Below, piece by piece: positions 62,453 through 64,000 of a stretch of 64,000 nucleotides of DNA (position 1 is its first letter; each line of letters starts with the position of its first letter). Made by a program: the position numbers and the translations under genes. The stretch is taken from contig NZ_AUMR01000012.1 in assembly GCF_000430785.1 (NCBI RefSeq), positions 1 through 64,000 of the forward strand, given 5' to 3'. Below the pieces are notes generated by a model. That model searched no databases and was not told the DNA's origin. It saw nothing but the letters and a program-made list of their open reading frames with translations. The DNA comes from Ectobacillus panaciterrae DSM 19096 (lineage in GTDB: Bacteria; Bacillota; Bacilli; Bacillales; Bacillaceae_G).

Positions 62453-64000
62453 ATCCGTACAGCTCCAGCTCTCTCGCTTTTTGCTGCAAATATTCTATGC
62501 TGTGCACAAAATCCGAAACTTCCTTAGCAAACGGAGATTGAAAAATGTGAAGAAGAGATTTTCCTTTTCGATTATCTTCAGAAAGAAATACACTGACTGC
62601 TGAATCCATTCCACGTATCTTTGTTAAAATTCTCTGTTTAATTTGTAAATCTATCGCTTCTTCTCTCGGGATAAAGGGAACATTGCTTTCATCTTTCGGC
62701 ATATTATCCAAATACGCAGCAATCGCAGACGCGACACGAAAAGAAACGCCTTTCGATGCATCGTGTGCTTGCAGCGTTTCGTGCAATGCATCCAGTAATT
62801 CCAACTCCTCTTCTGTAAATACAGAAAGCGCTTGATGATGCTGTGTCCATTTTCCCCGAAATTCTGTTGCTGTTATAGATAAACTGCCTTTTTGCTTGCT
62901 GCCGCGAGCGTGGAGCGCTTCTCGAAACGGAAGCTTTTTCAGCGACACAACATTTACCCGGTCAAGAAGGCGGTCTGATAGTTCCTTTGTTGTTTCATCG
63001 AAATTCACTGTTCCGACAAATATAATGTTATCTCCGATTTGCACCTGAGGGGGAACTGCTCTTTCTTTGTCATCAGGCGCATACAGAGAAAGAATGCGCT
63101 TTGATGTTTCCAGCTCCAAAAGAGATAAAAACGAAGTAAACCAATGCTCAATATGAGAAATATTCATTTCATCAAATACAATCATGTACAGCTGCTCCGG
63201 ATGAGCTGCTGCATCCAGCATCGTACGAACAACACCTGTGTCGCTCTCCATATAAGTACCGTTCGGGTGAAGATAGCCTAATATATCCTGCGCATCTTGA
63301 AAAGCAGGAGAACAAGATACCCATAGCAGTTCTTTCCCATGTCTCAATCCAAGTGCTGCTCCATAGGCTTGCACAAGCTGCGATTTTCCAATACCTGGTA
63401 TCCCCCCTACAATCGTAACAGGGTTTGTCTTTACGCACACATGAAAATTATAAATATCCGACTCTTCAAAAAACAGATCGTTTTCATAAGCATGATGCTT
63501 TACAGCCTGCAAAAACAACCGTTCTTTTTCCTCCGTTGCATTTGCTCTTATTTTTTCCTGTACAATAACAGATGACAACTTTTTTCCGTTCTCTTCAATT
63601 TGTTTCAAAAGTGAATCGTACGTATCTTGAGAAACAAAATACAGTTGGTCGTCCATATTCACTTCAATCCAAGATTTCAATTGGTCAGCTTCAATAAATC
63701 TCACCTGCTGCTTTTGTTCCACATACATCGCAGGGCTGAAGGTTGATTTTAAAGCTAATTTTCCATATAAGCGCCCTTCGCAAATAAGCAGTTCCGGCAT
63801 ATCAAAATCGTTCGGATATTTCATAAGCAAAAAGGATACATAGCCTTTTTCAAGCTTTCGTTCGAACACATCTCTCGTTTGTCCCTTCTGCAGCTGCGGC
63901 ACCGGTATAATTCGATATTCTCCTTTATTTGTTCGTTTTTCGGTTCGGATAATCTCTGCAGATAAAGATTTATTCCCATACTTCAGCCGAAATACGAGCA
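62442..64000 (-). CDS. McrB-like AAA ATPase (partial, 5' end outside window)
   Basis: The frame is open to the right edge: upstream of the GTG at 63902 the codons read LVFRLKYGNKSLSAEII and RTEKRTNKGEYRIIPVP without a stop, so the start lies outside. The AAA module (about 200 residues into the visible part) has Walker A GGIPGIGKSQ, Walker B MIVFDEMN and the sensor stretch IFVGTVNFDET, with SDRLLDRVNVV after it. The McrB GTPase signature (MNxxDRS) is not exact, so it may use ATP. The N-terminal part should bind DNA or modified bases. It is coupled to the nuclease gene downstream. Confidence 0.82.
   Translation of the reverse strand, partial: LVFRLKYGNKSLSAEIIRTEKRTNKGEYRIIPVPQLQKGQTRDVFERKLEKGYVSFLLMKYPNDFDMPELLICEGRLYGKLALKSTFSPAMYVEQKQQVRFIEADQLKSWIEVNMDDQLYFVSQDTYDSLLKQIEENGKKLSSVIVQEKIRANATEEKERLFLQAVKHHAYENDLFFEESDIYNFHVCVKTNPVTIVGGIPGIGKSQLVQAYGAALGLRHGKELLWVSCSPAFQDAQDILGYLHPNGTYMESDTGVVRTMLDAAAHPEQLYMIVFDEMNISHIEHWFTSFLSLLELETSKRILSLYAPDDKERAVPPQVQIGDNIIFVGTVNFDETTKELSDRLLDRVNVVSLKKLPFREALHARGSKQKGSLSITATEFRGKWTQHHQALSVFTEEELELLDALHETLQAHDASKGVSFRVASAIAAYLDNMPKDESNVPFIPREEAIDLQIKQRILTKIRGMDSAVSVFLSEDNRKGKSLLHIFQSPFAKEVSDFVHSIEYLQQKARELELYGYAK

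Overview
The window looks like a chromosomal segment from a low-GC, endospore-forming member of the Bacillaceae. Pointers are a RacA-type chromosome anchor, a YjcZ-type 36-residue sporulation peptide, the lysine 2,3-aminomutase/YokU/YozE block, a KapD-like exonuclease, ClpE under a CtsR box, adenine deaminase, and SD-rich starts including many TTG/GTG starts. The gene content recalls the Bacillus cereus/Ectobacillus side of the family, but genus is an inference. No rRNA, tRNA or CRISPR array was seen.

Left part (1-13.4 kb): the edge of an IS3-type element cuts a YwaF-like membrane protein gene. Next comes a three-subunit molybdenum hydroxylase operon (large, FAD, 2Fe-2S) whose upstream maturation gene xdhC survives only as a frameshifted stub. 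An aromatic-acid-exporter-like membrane protein follows. Then a metabolic cluster holds PrpF-family isomerase, aconitase, a LysR regulator and a divergently transcribed RraA/HMG-aldolase-like enzyme; together these suggest handling of a branched or unsaturated tricarboxylate.

Middle part (13.4-36.9 kb): phage and IS debris, a very unusual fusion of a VCBS-repeat protein with two gamma-glutamylcyclotransferase-like domains, a phosphodiester glycosidase-like exoprotein, a Tet(L)-like MFS exporter, a broken DUF1254 gene, exonuclease III, a DEDDh exonuclease, an E. coli-type SpeD, a pectate-lyase-like beta-helix protein, ClpE, a YvkC-like phosphotransferase with its TetR regulator and three spaced operators, and a solo TnpB element with a candidate omega RNA.

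Right part (36.9-64 kb): a nitronate-monooxygenase-like enzyme, then a TPP riboswitch with terminator controlling a lone thiH; a decayed phage-like patch with a large serine recombinase; yozE-yokU-kamA and, across a repeat, yodQ; YjcZ; a second-type YidC; adenine deaminase; a DUF4397 protein; a cytosolic sensor kinase; aldehyde dehydrogenase; a CNNM/CBS transporter; racA; an OppA-type lipoprotein; hybrid-cluster protein Hcp with an FNR-like site; a GNAT-like protein; and a two-gene McrBC-like nuclease/AAA system running off the right edge.

Four copies of a ~175-190 bp repeat with inverted ends (A/B and C/D subtypes) sit in intergenic regions at 17.7, 20.9, 44.5 and 55.2 kb. Most operons end in clear intrinsic terminators, often bidirectional between convergent genes.
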